This document shows positions 54,363 through 63,919 of a stretch of DNA of 64,000 bases, piece by piece. Position 1 is the stretch's first letter. Each line of letters opens with the position of its first letter. The notes beneath the pieces are model-generated. The model worked only from the letters and a program-made list of their open reading frames with translations. It ran no database searches and had not been told where the DNA came from. The stretch comes from Salipiger pentaromativorans (GTDB lineage Bacteria; Pseudomonadota; Alphaproteobacteria; Rhodobacterales; Rhodobacteraceae). The position numbers were made by a program, and so were the translations under genes. The DNA lies in the NCBI RefSeq assembly GCF_024721115.1, contig NZ_JAMDHK010000004.1:1-64000 (forward strand), given 5' to 3'.

Positions 54363-55041
54363 CGTCCGAAACCTTTTCGAGCAGCGCCGTCGCCGCCTGC
54401 TGTTCAGCCTTGCGCTTGGCGCCCGCCGTGGCGCGTGCGGTTTCGCCGCTTTCCAGACGCGCCTCGATGGTGAAGACCGGGGCGTGATCGGGGCCGCTGC
54501 GTTCGATCTCGACATAGGCGGGCGGCGCCATGCCGCGCGCCTGCGCCCATTCCTGAAGCGCGGTCTTGGCGTCGCGTGCATCGGCCTCGACCTGCGCCAC
54601 GCGGTTGCCCCAGAGCCGCAGGATCATCTCCCTGGCGGTCTCGAACCCGGCGTCGAGATAGACCGCGGCGATCACCGCCTCCATCGCATCGCCCAGAAGC
54701 GCCATCTTGCGCCGCCCGCCCGACATCATCTCGGAGCGGCCCAGTTTCAGCGCCGCGCCCAGATCGACCTCGCGCGCGACCTCGGCGCAGGCTTCCTTGC
54801 GCACCAGCGCATTGTAGCGCGGCGCAAGCTGGCCCTCGGTGGCCTTGCGGTCTTCCGAGAGCAGCGCCTCGGCCATCACCAGCCCCAGCACGCGATCGCC
54901 GAGGAACTCCAGCCGCTGGTTGTCCTCGCGGCCCGGCCCCGACATCGAGGAATGGGTGAGCGCCCGGCGCAGCAGCTCGGGCCGCCCGAAACGGTGGCCG
55001 AGACGCGCCTCGAGCGCTTCTATCTCGGCGGAACGTTTCAT
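54355..55041 (-). CDS. rnc: Ribonuclease III
   Basis: Double-stranded RNA endonuclease (228 aa) for rRNA maturation. The catalytic helix reads [14 protein letters not shown], with Glu45 and Asp49; [16 protein letters not shown] supplies the second acidic pair, and a C-terminal dsRNA-binding domain contains [17 protein letters not shown]. The ATG overlaps the lepB stop (ATGA), and its own stop overlaps the EamA start, so three genes are coupled. Confidence 0.95.
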   Translation of the reverse strand: MKRSAEIEALEARLGHRFGRPELLRRALTHSSMSGPGREDNQRLEFLGDRVLGLVMAEALLSEDRKATEGQLAPRYNALVRKEACAEVAREVDLGAALKLGRSEMMSGGRRKMALLGDAMEAVIAAVYLDAGFETAREMILRLWGNRVAQVEADARDAKTALQEWAQARGMAPPAYVEIERSGPDHAPVFTIEARLESGETARATAGAKRKAEQQAATALLEKVSDGG

Positions 55042-55871
55042 TTCAGCTTGTGGAAGAAGCGGTCGGCGCGCCAGGTCCAGAAGAACAGCATCGAGCGGCC
55101 GGAAGAAGAGAACATCACGCGGTTCGCCTTGCCGATGAGGTTCTCGAAGGGCACGAAACCGACGCCGCCCGCGGCATTGGGCACGCGGCTGTCCGACGAG
55201 TTGTCGCGGTTGTCGCCCATCATGAAGTAATGGCCCGCCGGCACCGTATAGACCCGCGTATTGTCCGAACCCTGCATCGCGATGTTGAGCACGTCGTGGC
55301 TCACGCCGTTGGGCAGGGTTTCCGTCCAGCGCGATTTCTCGCAGACGCCGCCGGTGCCCACCGGGCCGTTCTCGCAGCGCGGGCGCAGCTGCTGCGGCCC
55401 CTGCGGTTCGGCGATCTCGGTGAAGGTGCCGTTGCGCTCGATCTGAACCGGCTCGTCGTTGATATAGAGCAGCCCGTTGCGGACCTGGATGCGGTCGCCG
55501 GGCAGGCCGATCAGACGCTTGATGAAGTCGCGCCCGGTGACCGGATGGCGGAAGACGACGATGTCGCCGCGCTCGGGGTCAGAGCCGAACAGGCGCTCGT
55601 TGTCGCCGCCCAGCCAGCCGCAGATGTCCTTGGCGTCGATGTCGATGCCGAAGCGCGGAAGGTAGAGCGACGGGCAGGAGGCGTAGGAATAGCCGTAGCT
55701 CATCTTGTTGACGAAGAGAAAGTCGCCGATGAGCAGCGTGTCTTTCATCGAGCCCGAGGGAATCCAGAAGGGCTGGAAGAACAGCGTCCGGAACACACCC
55801 GCGATCAGCAGCGCATAGACCACCGTCTTGACGGTTTCCACGAAGCCGCCGGATTTTTCGTCTTTCGCCAT
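55038..55871 (-). CDS. lepB: Signal peptidase I
   Basis: Inner-membrane protease (277 aa) removing signal peptides. One N-terminal helix (about residues 14-32) precedes the catalytic Ser41 in IPSGSM; the general-base Lys118 lies in [13 protein letters not shown], and [13 protein letters not shown] marks the C-terminal box. Cysteines in the insert (SYASCPS, KDICGW, PRCENG, GGVCEK) are common in roseobacters. First gene of the lepB-rnc-EamA run; divergent from glpD. Confidence 0.96.
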   Translation of the reverse strand: MAKDEKSGGFVETVKTVVYALLIAGVFRTLFFQPFWIPSGSMKDTLLIGDFLFVNKMSYGYSYASCPSLYLPRFGIDIDAKDICGWLGGDNERLFGSDPERGDIVVFRHPVTGRDFIKRLIGLPGDRIQVRNGLLYINDEPVQIERNGTFTEIAEPQGPQQLRPRCENGPVGTGGVCEKSRWTETLPNGVSHDVLNIAMQGSDNTRVYTVPAGHYFMMGDNRDNSSDSRVPNAAGGVGFVPFENLIGKANRVMFSSSGRSMLFFWTWRADRFFHKLK

Positions 55872-55984
55872 GAACCCTGCCTCTTGCTCGGTTGGTCCCC
55901 GGCTTCATGGGCGGCAGGCCCGCGACTGTCAAGGCGGCGGCCTGTCGTGGGGTTTGGGGGTGCCGGGCTTGTGAAAGCGGCATT

Positions 55985-56018
55985 CGTTCGCCTCGGCAGG
56001 GCTTTGCAGGGGCGAACG
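55985..56018. promoter_or_regulatory. Inverted repeat in lepB-glpD divergent region
   Basis: CGTTCGCC (55985-55992) and GGCGAACG (56011-56018) are perfectly complementary across 18 bases, 67 bases before the glpD start. TTCG-containing arms recall DeoR-type (GlpR) sites, but no glpR gene is seen. Confidence 0.35.
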
Positions 56019-56084
56019 CGTTGCGGTGCCGCGCAGGCTTTGGCATACCGGGCTTACGCAGAACGTAACACAAGGACGAGATGC

Positions 56085-57710
56085 GTGACGGATCAGCGCG
56101 AGACCAAGCCCACCGACCTCTTCATCATCGGTGGCGGTATCAACGGCTGCGGCATTGCCCGCGACGCGGCGGGACGCGGCCTGTCGGTGACCCTGGCCGA
56201 GATGGGGGATCTGGCTTCGGCCACGTCCTCGGCCTCGACCAAGCTGTTTCACGGCGGGCTCAGGTATCTGGAATATTTCGAATTCCGTCTGGTGCACGAG
56301 GCGCTGGTCGAGCGCGAGGTGCTGCTGCGGGCCATGCCGCATATCAGCTGGCCGATGCGTTTCGTGCTGCCCTATCACCCCTCGATGCGCTTCGAGAGCG
56401 AGACGCCCACCTCGAAGCTGCTGACGCTGGTCATGCCCTGGATGAAGGGCCGCCGCCCGGCCTGGCTGATCCGGCTGGGCCTGTTCATTTACGACCATCT
56501 GGGCGGGCGGAAGATCCTGCCCGCCACCTCCTCGCTAAGCCTGCGCGGCACGCCCGAGGGGGCGCCGCTCGATGACCGCTTCGAGAAGGCCTATGAATAT
56601 TCCGACTGCTGGGTGCAGGATTCGCGGCTTGTGGTGCTGAACGCGCGCGACGCCGAGGCGCGGGGCGCCACGATTCTGACGCGGACCAAGGTCGTGTCGG
56701 CGGCGCGCGAGGAGGATCTCTGGCGCGTCGAGGTCGAGGACGTCGAAACCGGCGAGACGGCGGTGCATCATGCAAGGATGCTGGTCAATGCGGGCGGCCC
56801 CTGGGTGGGCGAGATCATCCAACATGCCGTGCATCTGAACGTGCAGGAAGGCGTGCGGCTGGTGCGCGGCAGCCATATCGTGACGCGACGCCTTTACGAG
56901 CACGACAAATGCTATTTCTTCCAGGGCACCGACGGGCGGATCATCTTCGCGATCCCCTATGAGGAGGATTTCACCCTCATCGGCACCACCGATGCCGAAC
57001 ATCACGACGCCGATGTCCGGCCCGTCTGCACACCGGAAGAGCGGGATTACCTGATCGCCTTCGCCAACCGCTACTTCAAACAGGCGATCACCCCCGAGGA
57101 TGTGGTCTGGACCTATTCCGGCGTGCGTCCGCTTTACGACGATGGCGCGTCGAGCGCGACGGCGGCGACACGCGATTACACGCTGAAGGTCGAGGGCGGC
57201 GGGCCGCCGCTGCTCAACGTCTTCGGCGGCAAGATCACCACCTATCGGCGGCTGGCGGAAAGCGCGCTGGAGAAGATCGGCGCCGAGCTGGGCGATGTGC
57301 CCGCCGCCTGGACCGCCGGGGCGCCGCTGCCGGGCGGCGATTTCCCGGTGGACGGCGGGCGGCGGCTGGTGGTCTCGCTGCGCTCGGCCTACCCGTTCCT
57401 GAACGAGCACTGGGCGCGGAGGCTGATGCGCACCTACGGCACCGAGGCGCGGGCGCTGCTGGGCGAGGCGGAGACCGCCGAGGCGCTGGGCCGCGACTTC
57501 GGCGCGACGCTGACCGCCGCCGAGGTGGACTGGCTGATGGACCGCGAATTCGCCCGCTGCGCCGAGGACGTGCTCTGGCGCCGCACCAAGCTGGGGCTGC
57601 ATTTCAGCGCGGCGCAGGTGTCGGCGCTGGAAAGCTATATGCGCGGACGCCGGGTGGCGGGCGCCGGGCAGGCTGGCGTGGCTGCGGGGCGCACCGATAC
57701 GACCGTGTGA
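56085..57710 (+). CDS. glpD: Glycerol-3-phosphate dehydrogenase (aerobic)
   Basis: FAD-dependent enzyme (541 aa) oxidising glycerol 3-phosphate to dihydroxyacetone phosphate at the inner membrane, passing electrons to quinone. FIIGGGINGCGIARDAAGRG (residues 12-31) is the FAD-binding motif, and STKLFHGGLRYLE, GVRPLYDD and FGGKITTYRRLAE are family signatures. The start is the GTG at 56085 after AGGACGAG; no in-frame ATG fits as well. It precedes glpK on the same strand. Confidence 0.95.
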   Translation: MTDQRETKPTDLFIIGGGINGCGIARDAAGRGLSVTLAEMGDLASATSSASTKLFHGGLRYLEYFEFRLVHEALVEREVLLRAMPHISWPMRFVLPYHPSMRFESETPTSKLLTLVMPWMKGRRPAWLIRLGLFIYDHLGGRKILPATSSLSLRGTPEGAPLDDRFEKAYEYSDCWVQDSRLVVLNARDAEARGATILTRTKVVSAAREEDLWRVEVEDVETGETAVHHARMLVNAGGPWVGEIIQHAVHLNVQEGVRLVRGSHIVTRRLYEHDKCYFFQGTDGRIIFAIPYEEDFTLIGTTDAEHHDADVRPVCTPEERDYLIAFANRYFKQAITPEDVVWTYSGVRPLYDDGASSATAATRDYTLKVEGGGPPLLNVFGGKITTYRRLAESALEKIGAELGDVPAAWTAGAPLPGGDFPVDGGRRLVVSLRSAYPFLNEHWARRLMRTYGTEARALLGEAETAEALGRDFGATLTAAEVDWLMDREFARCAEDVLWRRTKLGLHFSAAQVSALESYMRGRRVAGAGQAGVAAGRTDTTV

Positions 57711-57741
57711 GATCTATTCGGCAATGCTCTATGCATCCGGC

Positions 57742-57772
57742 CTGTAGGCCGGGGCCGTGCTCTGGCCTACAG
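57742..57772 (+). repeat. Hairpin between glpD and glpK
   Basis: CTGTAGGCC and GGCCTACAG pair around a 13-base loop in the 120-base glpD-glpK gap. Without a T-run it may be a processing or attenuation hairpin. Confidence 0.4.
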
Positions 57773-57830
57773 CGGAGATGCGGCGTTCAGGGGGAGACGC
57801 CGAAAGCGAGAACACCAAGGGAGGACGCGT

Positions 57831-59315
57831 ATGAGTTATATTCTTGCAATCGACCAGGGCACCACGTCCAGCCGGGCGATCCTCTTCGACAAGGATCTCA
57901 GGATCGCCGCCGTCGTGCAGGAGGAGTTCGCCCAGCACTACCCCGATTCCGGCTGGGTGGAGCATGATTGCTCGGATCTCTGGACGACCACGGCGGCGAC
58001 CTGCCGGGGGGTGATGGAAAAGGCGGGGCTCCGCGCAGCCGACATCGCCGGGATCGGCATCACCAACCAGCGCGAAACCACGCTGGTCTGGGACCGCAGG
58101 ACGGGGGAGCCGATCCACAATGCCATCGTCTGGCAGGACCGCCGCACCTCGGCATTCTGCCGCAAACTGCGCGAGGAGGGCCACGAGCCCACGGTCACCG
58201 AAAAGACCGGGCTGCTGCTCGATCCCTATTTCTCGGCCACGAAACTGGCCTGGATCCTCGATCATGTGGAGGGCGCGCGGGCGCGGGCCGAGGCGGGAGA
58301 GCTGGCCTTTGGCACGGTCGATACCTGGCTCATCTGGAAGATGACCGGCGGCAGGTCGCATGTGACCGACGCCACCAACGCCGCGCGCACCATGCTTTAC
58401 GACATCCGCGAGGGGCGCTGGTCCTCGACCATGTGCGAGATGCTGGGCGTGCCGATGGCGATGCTGCCCGAGGTCAAGGATTGCGCCGCCGATTTCGGCA
58501 TGGCGCGGGCGGATCTCTTCGGGGCGGAGATTCCCATTCTGGGGGTTGCGGGCGATCAGCAGGCGGCCACCATCGGGCAGGCCTGTTTCCGACCGGGGAT
58601 GCTGAAATCCACCTATGGCACGGGCTGTTTTGCGCTGCTCAACACCGGAGACGCGCCGGTCCGTTCGCAGAACCGGCTGCTCTCGACCGTCGCCTATCAG
58701 CTCGACGGCAAGCGCACCTATGCGCTGGAAGGCTCGATCTTCATCGCGGGCGCCGTGGTGCAATGGTTACGCGACGGGTTGCAGATCATCCGTTCGGCGC
58801 CCGAAACCCAGGCGCTGGCCGAGGCCGCCGATCCGGCGCAGGGGCTGGTGCTGGTGCCTGCCTTCACCGGGCTCGGCGCGCCCTACTGGAACGCCGAATG
58901 CCGGGGTGCGGTCTTTGGCCTGACGCGCAACAGCGGGCCGCGTGAATTTGCCCGCGCGGCGCTGGAAAGCGTGGGCTATCAGACCCGCGATCTGCTGGAG
59001 GCGATGCATGCGGACTGGTCGGGCGCCGAAGAGGCCGCGCTGCGCGTCGATGGCGGCATGAGCGCCAGCGACTGGGCGATGCAGTTCCTTGCGGACATCA
59101 CCGGCGCGCCGGTGGACCGCCCGCAGGTTCTGGAGACCACGGCGATGGGCGCCGCCTGGCTGGCGGGGCAGCGGGCGGGGATCTACCCGGATATGGAGGG
59201 CTTTGCCGCCACCTGGGCGCTGGAACGGCAGTTCGCGCCGGTCATGGCCGCGGGCGCGCGCGAGGAGAAATACGCCGCCTGGAAACGCGCCGTGGCGGCG
59301 GCACAGGCTTTCTGA
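57831..59315 (+). CDS. glpK: Glycerol kinase
   Basis: Cytoplasmic kinase (494 aa) forming glycerol 3-phosphate, substrate of the preceding Glp[19 protein letters not shown] at the N-terminus is the FGGY/actin-fold phosphate loop. [14 protein letters not shown] (near 82), [14 protein letters not shown] (near 261) and [16 protein letters not shown] (near 340) are GlpK hallmarks. GGGAGGACG precedes the ATG. No glycerol facilitator or ABC transporter lies beside it. Confidence 0.96.
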   Translation: MSYILAIDQGTTSSRAILFDKDLRIAAVVQEEFAQHYPDSGWVEHDCSDLWTTTAATCRGVMEKAGLRAADIAGIGITNQRETTLVWDRRTGEPIHNAIVWQDRRTSAFCRKLREEGHEPTVTEKTGLLLDPYFSATKLAWILDHVEGARARAEAGELAFGTVDTWLIWKMTGGRSHVTDATNAARTMLYDIREGRWSSTMCEMLGVPMAMLPEVKDCAADFGMARADLFGAEIPILGVAGDQQAATIGQACFRPGMLKSTYGTGCFALLNTGDAPVRSQNRLLSTVAYQLDGKRTYALEGSIFIAGAVVQWLRDGLQIIRSAPETQALAEAADPAQGLVLVPAFTGLGAPYWNAECRGAVFGLTRNSGPREFARAALESVGYQTRDLLEAMHADWSGAEEAALRVDGGMSASDWAMQFLADITGAPVDRPQVLETTAMGAAWLAGQRAGIYPDMEGFAATWALERQFAPVMAAGAREEKYAAWKRAVAAAQAF

Positions 59316-59413
59316 GCCCCGCCCGATCTTGACAATGCCCGAGCGCTGGCGCCGTGTTGCGCGGGACGCCGGCCCGCCGGGGCGGCGTTTTCCCAAACGA
59401 AGGGGGCAAGGCG

Positions 59414-60154
59414 ATGCAGACCGAGCGCGGCGGCAAGACCGTTTTTGGGGCCAATCTGGGCATCCTGATGCTGGAAACCCGGTTTCCGCGCATTCCCGGC
59501 GACATCGGCAATGCCACGACCTGGCCCTTTCCGGTGCAGTACCGGGTGGTGCGCGAGGCGACGCCCGACCGGGTGGTGCGCAACGACGCCCGCGTTCTGG
59601 TCGACCGCTTTATCGAGGCGGCAAAGGATCTGGTGGCCAGCGGCTGCGACGGGATCACCACCAATTGCGGCTTTCTCTCCATCGTGCAGGACCAGATCGC
59701 CGCCGCCGTGCCGGTGCCGGTGGCGACCTCGTCGCTGATGCAGGTGCCGATGGTGCAGGCCATGTTGCCGCCGGGCAAGCGGGTGGGGATCCTCACCATT
59801 TCGCAGGGCACGCTGACCGAGGCGCATCTCAAGGCCGCGAACGTGCCGCTCGACACGCCGATCATGGGCACCGAGGGCGGGACGGAGTTCACCCGCGCGA
59901 TTCTCGGCGATGAGCTTGAGATCGATTTTGCCGCCTGCCGCCGCGATCTGCTGGAGGCCGGACGCGCGCTGGTCGCGGCCAACCCCGATCTGGGCGCCAT
60001 CGTGCTGGAATGCACCAATATGACGCCCTACGCGGCGGATCTGCGCAAGGTCACGGGCCTGCCGGTGTTCTCGATCTACAGCTTCCTGCGCTGGTTCCAT
60101 CAGGCGCTGGTGCCCGACCGTTTCGCGCAGGGGCTCGACGACCCGCGTTATTGA
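59414..60154 (+). CDS. Aspartate/glutamate racemase-family protein
   Basis: Two-cysteine racemase/isomerase fold (246 aa). Cys85 in ITTNCGFLS and Cys200 in VLECTNM are placed like the catalytic pair of Asp/Glu racemases, maleate isomerases and hydantoin racemases. RVGILTISQGTL near 123 begins the second half. The start is at 59414 with AGGGGG upstream. It lies 99 bases after glpK but converges on a GntR gene, so it more likely belongs to the catabolic set that follows. Substrate unknown. Confidence 0.87.
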   Translation: MQTERGGKTVFGANLGILMLETRFPRIPGDIGNATTWPFPVQYRVVREATPDRVVRNDARVLVDRFIEAAKDLVASGCDGITTNCGFLSIVQDQIAAAVPVPVATSSLMQVPMVQAMLPPGKRVGILTISQGTLTEAHLKAANVPLDTPIMGTEGGTEFTRAILGDELEIDFAACRRDLLEAGRALVAANPDLGAIVLECTNMTPYAADLRKVTGLPVFSIYSFLRWFHQALVPDRFAQGLDDPRY

Positions 60155-60161
60155 GCCGGGC

Positions 60162-60186
60162 GGTGGGCAGGCACTGCCCACCCTAC
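60162..60186. repeat. Intergenic hairpin repeat, copy 1
   Basis: GGTGGGCAG and CTGCCCACC form a 9-bp stem with a 3-base loop, followed by CTAC, eight bases after the racemase stop. A second copy of the same design lies at 63895-63919. Confidence 0.65.
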
Positions 60187-60199
60187 AGCAGAGGCCGGA

Positions 60200-60883
60200 T
60201 CAGTCGGGGACGTAAAGCTCGGAATAGGCCAGCCGCACCAGGTCGCGGGTTTCCTCGCTGCGCCTTTCGATGTGGCGGCGGAGCGCCTCGACCGCGCCGG
60301 CGCTGTCGCGGGCGCGCACCGCTTCGGCGATGCGGCGGTGGGCGGTCCGATCCTCGCCACTGCCCGGCTGGGACCGGAGCTGGCGCAGGTTGATGAGCCG
60401 CACATAGCGGATGCGCTCGTAGACGTTGCGCAGCATCCGGCACAGCTCGCCATTGCCCGAGAGCCCCGCCAGACGCATGTGGAATTCTTCATCCATGCGC
60501 AGCAGCTCGGGCAGATCGGTGCAGTTCGCATAGGTCTCTTCGGTGGCGTCGAGATGGGCACAAAGCGCCGCGATCCCGCTGTCGTCTGCCTGCGCGATTC
60601 CGCGCAGCACCGCCTCGGTCTCGAGCCCGGACCGGATCTGGTAAAGCTCCAGCACCTGACCGGGGCTGAGTGCGCGGCAGAAAAAGCCGCGTCCCGGCGA
60701 CACCGTCAGAAAGCCTTCGGCCACCAGCCGGTTCAGCGCCTCGCGCAGCGGTGTGCGGCTGACCGCAAGCGTTTTCGACAGCGCGGATTCGTTCAGCCGC
60801 TCGCCCGGCTTGAAGTCGAAGCCGATGGCCATCTCGCGCAGCGCCTCATAGGCCCGGTCCGCGCTGCTGAGGTCGTCTTTCAT
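60200..60883 (-). CDS. GntR-family transcriptional regulator, FCD domain
   Basis: Repressor of 227 aa. An N-terminal winged helix (LNESALSKTLAVSRTPLREA, near residue 30) is followed by a helical FCD ligand domain with the metal-binding set DEEFHMRLAGLSGN (near 128), RTAHRRIAEAV and AVEALRRHIERR. The start is at 60883; the longer frame adds nine residues. A 38-bp palindrome centred on TGTATACA lies in the shared region with the divergent TPP-enzyme gene, almost certainly its operator. Confidence 0.92.
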   Translation of the reverse strand: MKDDLSSADRAYEALREMAIGFDFKPGERLNESALSKTLAVSRTPLREALNRLVAEGFLTVSPGRGFFCRALSPGQVLELYQIRSGLETEAVLRGIAQADDSGIAALCAHLDATEETYANCTDLPELLRMDEEFHMRLAGLSGNGELCRMLRNVYERIRYVRLINLRQLRSQPGSGEDRTAHRRIAEAVRARDSAGAVEALRRHIERRSEETRDLVRLAYSELYVPD

Positions 60884-60964
60884 CGCCTGCTGTCCCCCCT
60901 CTGGCCGCACCCTGTTCCAGCCTGTCGATAGGGGCGGAGATCTTTCCCTGCAAGGTGGCTGTCA

Positions 60965-61002
60965 AATCGTCTTCCGGGCTGTATACAGATTGGAAGACGA
61001 TT
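60965..61002. promoter_or_regulatory. Large palindromic operator of the GntR regulator
   Basis: Outer arms AATCGTCTTCC (60965-60975) and GGAAGACGATT (60992-61002) share their exact centre with an inner palindrome CTGTATACAG (60979-60988). TGTATACA is a typical FCD-GntR core. Confidence 0.75.
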
Positions 61003-61004
61003 CT

Positions 61005-61013
61005 GGAAGACGA
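61005..61013 (+). promoter_or_regulatory. Extra operator half-site
   Basis: GGAAGACGA repeats the right outer arm of the palindrome 13 bp further on, directly before the GGAGG ribosome site of the TPP-enzyme gene. Confidence 0.5.
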
Positions 61014-61026
61014 GCCGGAGGCAACC

Positions 61027-62727
61027 ATGGCAGAGCCGAAGACAAACGCGATGAACGGGGCCGAGGCGATGGTGCGCTCGTTGCAGGCGCATGGGGTGAC
61101 GCATATCTTCGGCCTCTGCGGCGACACCACGCTGCCGTTTTACGACGCCATGCTGCGCCTCGATCACGGCATCACCCATGTGCTGACCCGTGACGAACGC
61201 TCTGCCACCTATATGGCGGACGGGTTCTCGCGGGTGACGGGCCGTGTGGGCGTCTGCGAGGGGCCTTCGGGCGGCGGTGCGACCTATATTCTGCCGGGGC
61301 TCATCGAGGCGAACGAAAGCTCCTATGCGGTGCTGTCGATCACCACCGACATCTCGGTCGCCTCCTACGGGAAATACCCGCTGACCCAGGTGGATCAGGA
61401 GGCGCTGATGCGCCCGCTGACCAAGTGGAACACGGTGATCCGCCGCGCCGACCACATCCCGCGCATGGTGCGGCAGGCGTTCCGGGCGATGACCACCGGG
61501 CGTTCGGGCTCCGCCCATCTGGGGCTGCCCTATGACATCCAGTACGACGCGGTGCCCGAAACCGAGATCTGGGCCGATCCCAAGCACCAGAGCTATCCCG
61601 CCTATCGCGCAGCGCCCGAACCCGGCGCGCCCGAGGCGGCGGTGGCGGCGATCCTGACCGCAGAAAAGCCGCTGATCGTCTGCGGCGGCGGGGTGGTGAT
61701 CGCCGGTGCCATGGACGAGCTGGCGCGCTTTGCCGAACGGCTCGATCTGGCGGTGGCGACCTCGATCTCGGGGCAGGGGGCGCTGGCCGACACGCATCCG
61801 CTGGCGCTGGGCGTGGTTGGGTCGAACGGCGGCACCGATGAGACCTGGGAGATGATGGAGGCCGCCGATCTGGTGATCTTCATGGGGTGCCGGGCAGGAT
61901 CGACCACAACCGCGCGCTGGGAGGCGCCGAAGCCGGGCCAGCGCATCGTGCATCTCGACAGCGACCCGATGGTGATCGGGGCCAACTACCCGACCGAGCT
62001 GGGCGTGGTGGCCGATCTGAAACTGGCGCTGGCGGAGATGAACGCGGCGCTGGACGGGCGCGAGGATCTGCCGGGTTTTGGCGGTGCTGCCGCCGTGGCC
62101 GACATCAAAGCCCGCAAATTCGCCCGCTTCGCCGCGCTGGCGCAGGCCGACGAGGCGCCGGTGCGCCCCGAGCGCGTCATCGACGCGCTGAACCGGCTCT
62201 TGCCCGAGGATGCCATCGTTGTCTCCGACCCCGGCACGAGCTGCCCCTATTACAGCGCCTACGGCCTGCAAAAGCGGCCCGGGCGCCAGTTCATCACCAA
62301 CCGGGCCCATGGCGCGCTGGGCTATGCGCTGAGCGCCGCTCTGGGCGCCTGGTTCGGTCGGCCCGAGAGCAAGGTGGTGGGGCTGATGGGCGACGGCTCT
62401 TTCGCCTTTACCTGCGGCGAGCTGGAAACCGTGATGCGGGTCGGGGCGCCGATCACCTATATCGTCTTCTCCAACGCCTCCTTCGGCTGGATCAAGGCCA
62501 GCCAGCGCGACGATTGCGACCGGCGCTATTACAATGTGGATTTCAACCGCACCGATCAGGCCGCCGTGGCCGCGGGTTTCGGACTCAAGACCTGGAGCGT
62601 CACCGAGCCGTCCGAGCTGGAGCCTGCGCTGCGCGCGGCGCTGGCCCATGACGGGCCGACGCTGATCGACATGCGCTGCCAGCCGCTGGAAGAGGCCGAG
62701 GCCCCGGTGCGGCGCTGGATGGGCTGA
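61027..62727 (+). CDS. Thiamine-diphosphate-dependent enzyme (acetolactate synthase-like)
   Basis: Cytoplasmic TPP enzyme (566 aa) of the acetolactate synthase/benzoylformate decarboxylase superfamily. The activating Glu57 lies in TRDERSATYMADG, a central FAD/Rossmann-like domain spans about 200-340, and the TPP-Mg motif GDGSFAF...IVFSNASFGW spans about 455-490. GGAGG precedes the ATG at 61027. Sequence and context (racemase, MLE-type enzyme, GntR) point to a catabolic lyase or decarboxylase rather than branched-chain synthesis. Substrate unknown. Confidence 0.9.
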   Translation: MAEPKTNAMNGAEAMVRSLQAHGVTHIFGLCGDTTLPFYDAMLRLDHGITHVLTRDERSATYMADGFSRVTGRVGVCEGPSGGGATYILPGLIEANESSYAVLSITTDISVASYGKYPLTQVDQEALMRPLTKWNTVIRRADHIPRMVRQAFRAMTTGRSGSAHLGLPYDIQYDAVPETEIWADPKHQSYPAYRAAPEPGAPEAAVAAILTAEKPLIVCGGGVVIAGAMDELARFAERLDLAVATSISGQGALADTHPLALGVVGSNGGTDETWEMMEAADLVIFMGCRAGSTTTARWEAPKPGQRIVHLDSDPMVIGANYPTELGVVADLKLALAEMNAALDGREDLPGFGGAAAVADIKARKFARFAALAQADEAPVRPERVIDALNRLLPEDAIVVSDPGTSCPYYSAYGLQKRPGRQFITNRAHGALGYALSAALGAWFGRPESKVVGLMGDGSFAFTCGELETVMRVGAPITYIVFSNASFGWIKASQRDDCDRRYYNVDFNRTDQAAVAAGFGLKTWSVTEPSELEPALRAALAHDGPTLIDMRCQPLEEAEAPVRRWMG

Positions 62728-62749
62728 GGTTTTCGACAGGAGCTTGAAC

Positions 62750-63874
62750 ATGAGCGACCACAAGATCGCGGGTCTCCGCGTTCACCGCCTTCTGATCCCC
62801 GGCAAGGCGGTGCATTCCCATGGCATCGGCGACGTGGCGGGCATCCATACGGTGATCCTGGAACTGATCACCGACACCGGCCTGACCGGCTGGGGCGAGG
62901 GATCGCCCTGGCCCGCCTTCACCGGCACCGCCGAGGCCACCGCTGCGGCGCTGCATGTCTATCTGCGCCCGCATCTCATCGGGCAGGATCCGGTGCAGGT
63001 GGAGCCGCTGATGAAGACGGCGGAGGCCGCGCTGGTGGGCCATCCCGAGGCCAAGGCGGCGCTGGAAATGGCCCTGCTGGATCTGGCGGGCAAGATCTCG
63101 GGCCTGTCGGTGAGCGCGCTTGTCGGCGGGCGGATGCGCGAGGATATGGGGCTGAGTTTCTCCGTCGCCAACCCGGATTTCGGCAAGGATCTGGAGGATG
63201 TCGCCGCGATGTGGGCCGAGGGCGTGCGGATCTTCAAGATCAAGACCGGCTTTGCGGGCCACGGCTTCGATGTGATGCGGCTGGAGAAGCTGCGCGAGAT
63301 CTATGGCGCCGAGGCGGATCTGCGCGTCGACTATAATCAGGGCCTGCCGGCCTATGACGCGGTGCGCTGCATCCGCGATCTCGAGGCGTTCCGCCCGACC
63401 TTCGTCGAACAGCCGGTGAAGATGCACGAGCGCGAGGCGCTGGCGCATATCGCCCATGTCATCGACACGCCGATCATGGCGGATGAATCCGTCTTCGACG
63501 CGAAACAGGCGCTTTACGGGGTGCAAATCCGCATGGCCGACATCTTTTCGCTGAAGGTGATGAAATCGGGCGGCATACGGCGGGCGCTGGAGGTGGGCGC
63601 GATTGCGCGCGCGGCGGGGATCGAGGTCTATGGCGGCTGCATGTTCGAGACCGGGCTCGCCCATGCGGCAGGCGCGCATCTGATGGCGGCGCTGCCCGAG
63701 CTGCGGCTCGACTGCGAGTTTTACATGGCGACCTATTATGCGGCGGAGGACATCCTCACCGAACCTTTCCCGGTGCGGAACGGGCGGGTGCATGTGCCGA
63801 AAGGCCCGGGACTTGGGGTGGCGGTCGATCCGGCGATGCTGGCGAAATACGCGGTGGAGCCGGCACTGGGCTGA
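62750..63874 (+). CDS. Mandelate racemase/muconate-lactonizing enzyme family protein
   Basis: Enolase-superfamily enzyme (374 aa). The muconate-lactonizing-type pattern is complete: KxK at 163-165 (IFKIKTG), metal ligands Asp194 (VDYNQ), Glu220 (VEQPV) and Asp245 (ADES), and Lys269 in LKVMKSGG. It could racemise, cycloisomerise or dehydrate a carboxylate. AGGAG precedes the ATG at 62750. It follows the TPP enzyme by 22 bases in one operon under the GntR operator. Confidence 0.92.
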   Translation: MSDHKIAGLRVHRLLIPGKAVHSHGIGDVAGIHTVILELITDTGLTGWGEGSPWPAFTGTAEATAAALHVYLRPHLIGQDPVQVEPLMKTAEAALVGHPEAKAALEMALLDLAGKISGLSVSALVGGRMREDMGLSFSVANPDFGKDLEDVAAMWAEGVRIFKIKTGFAGHGFDVMRLEKLREIYGAEADLRVDYNQGLPAYDAVRCIRDLEAFRPTFVEQPVKMHEREALAHIAHVIDTPIMADESVFDAKQALYGVQIRMADIFSLKVMKSGGIRRALEVGAIARAAGIEVYGGCMFETGLAHAAGAHLMAALPELRLDCEFYMATYYAAEDILTEPFPVRNGRVHVPKGPGLGVAVDPAMLAKYAVEPALG

Positions 63875-63894
63875 GCGGGGTGATTGTTCGGGGT

Positions 63895-63919
63895 GGTGGG
63901 CAAGAATTGCCCACCCTAC
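63895..63919. repeat. Intergenic hairpin repeat, copy 2
   Basis: GGTGGGCAA and TTGCCCACC form a 9-bp stem with a 3-base loop followed by CTAC, 20 bases after the last stop. Same architecture as copy 1; the variable middle has changed with pairing preserved. The remaining bases to 64000 show no gene. Confidence 0.65.
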
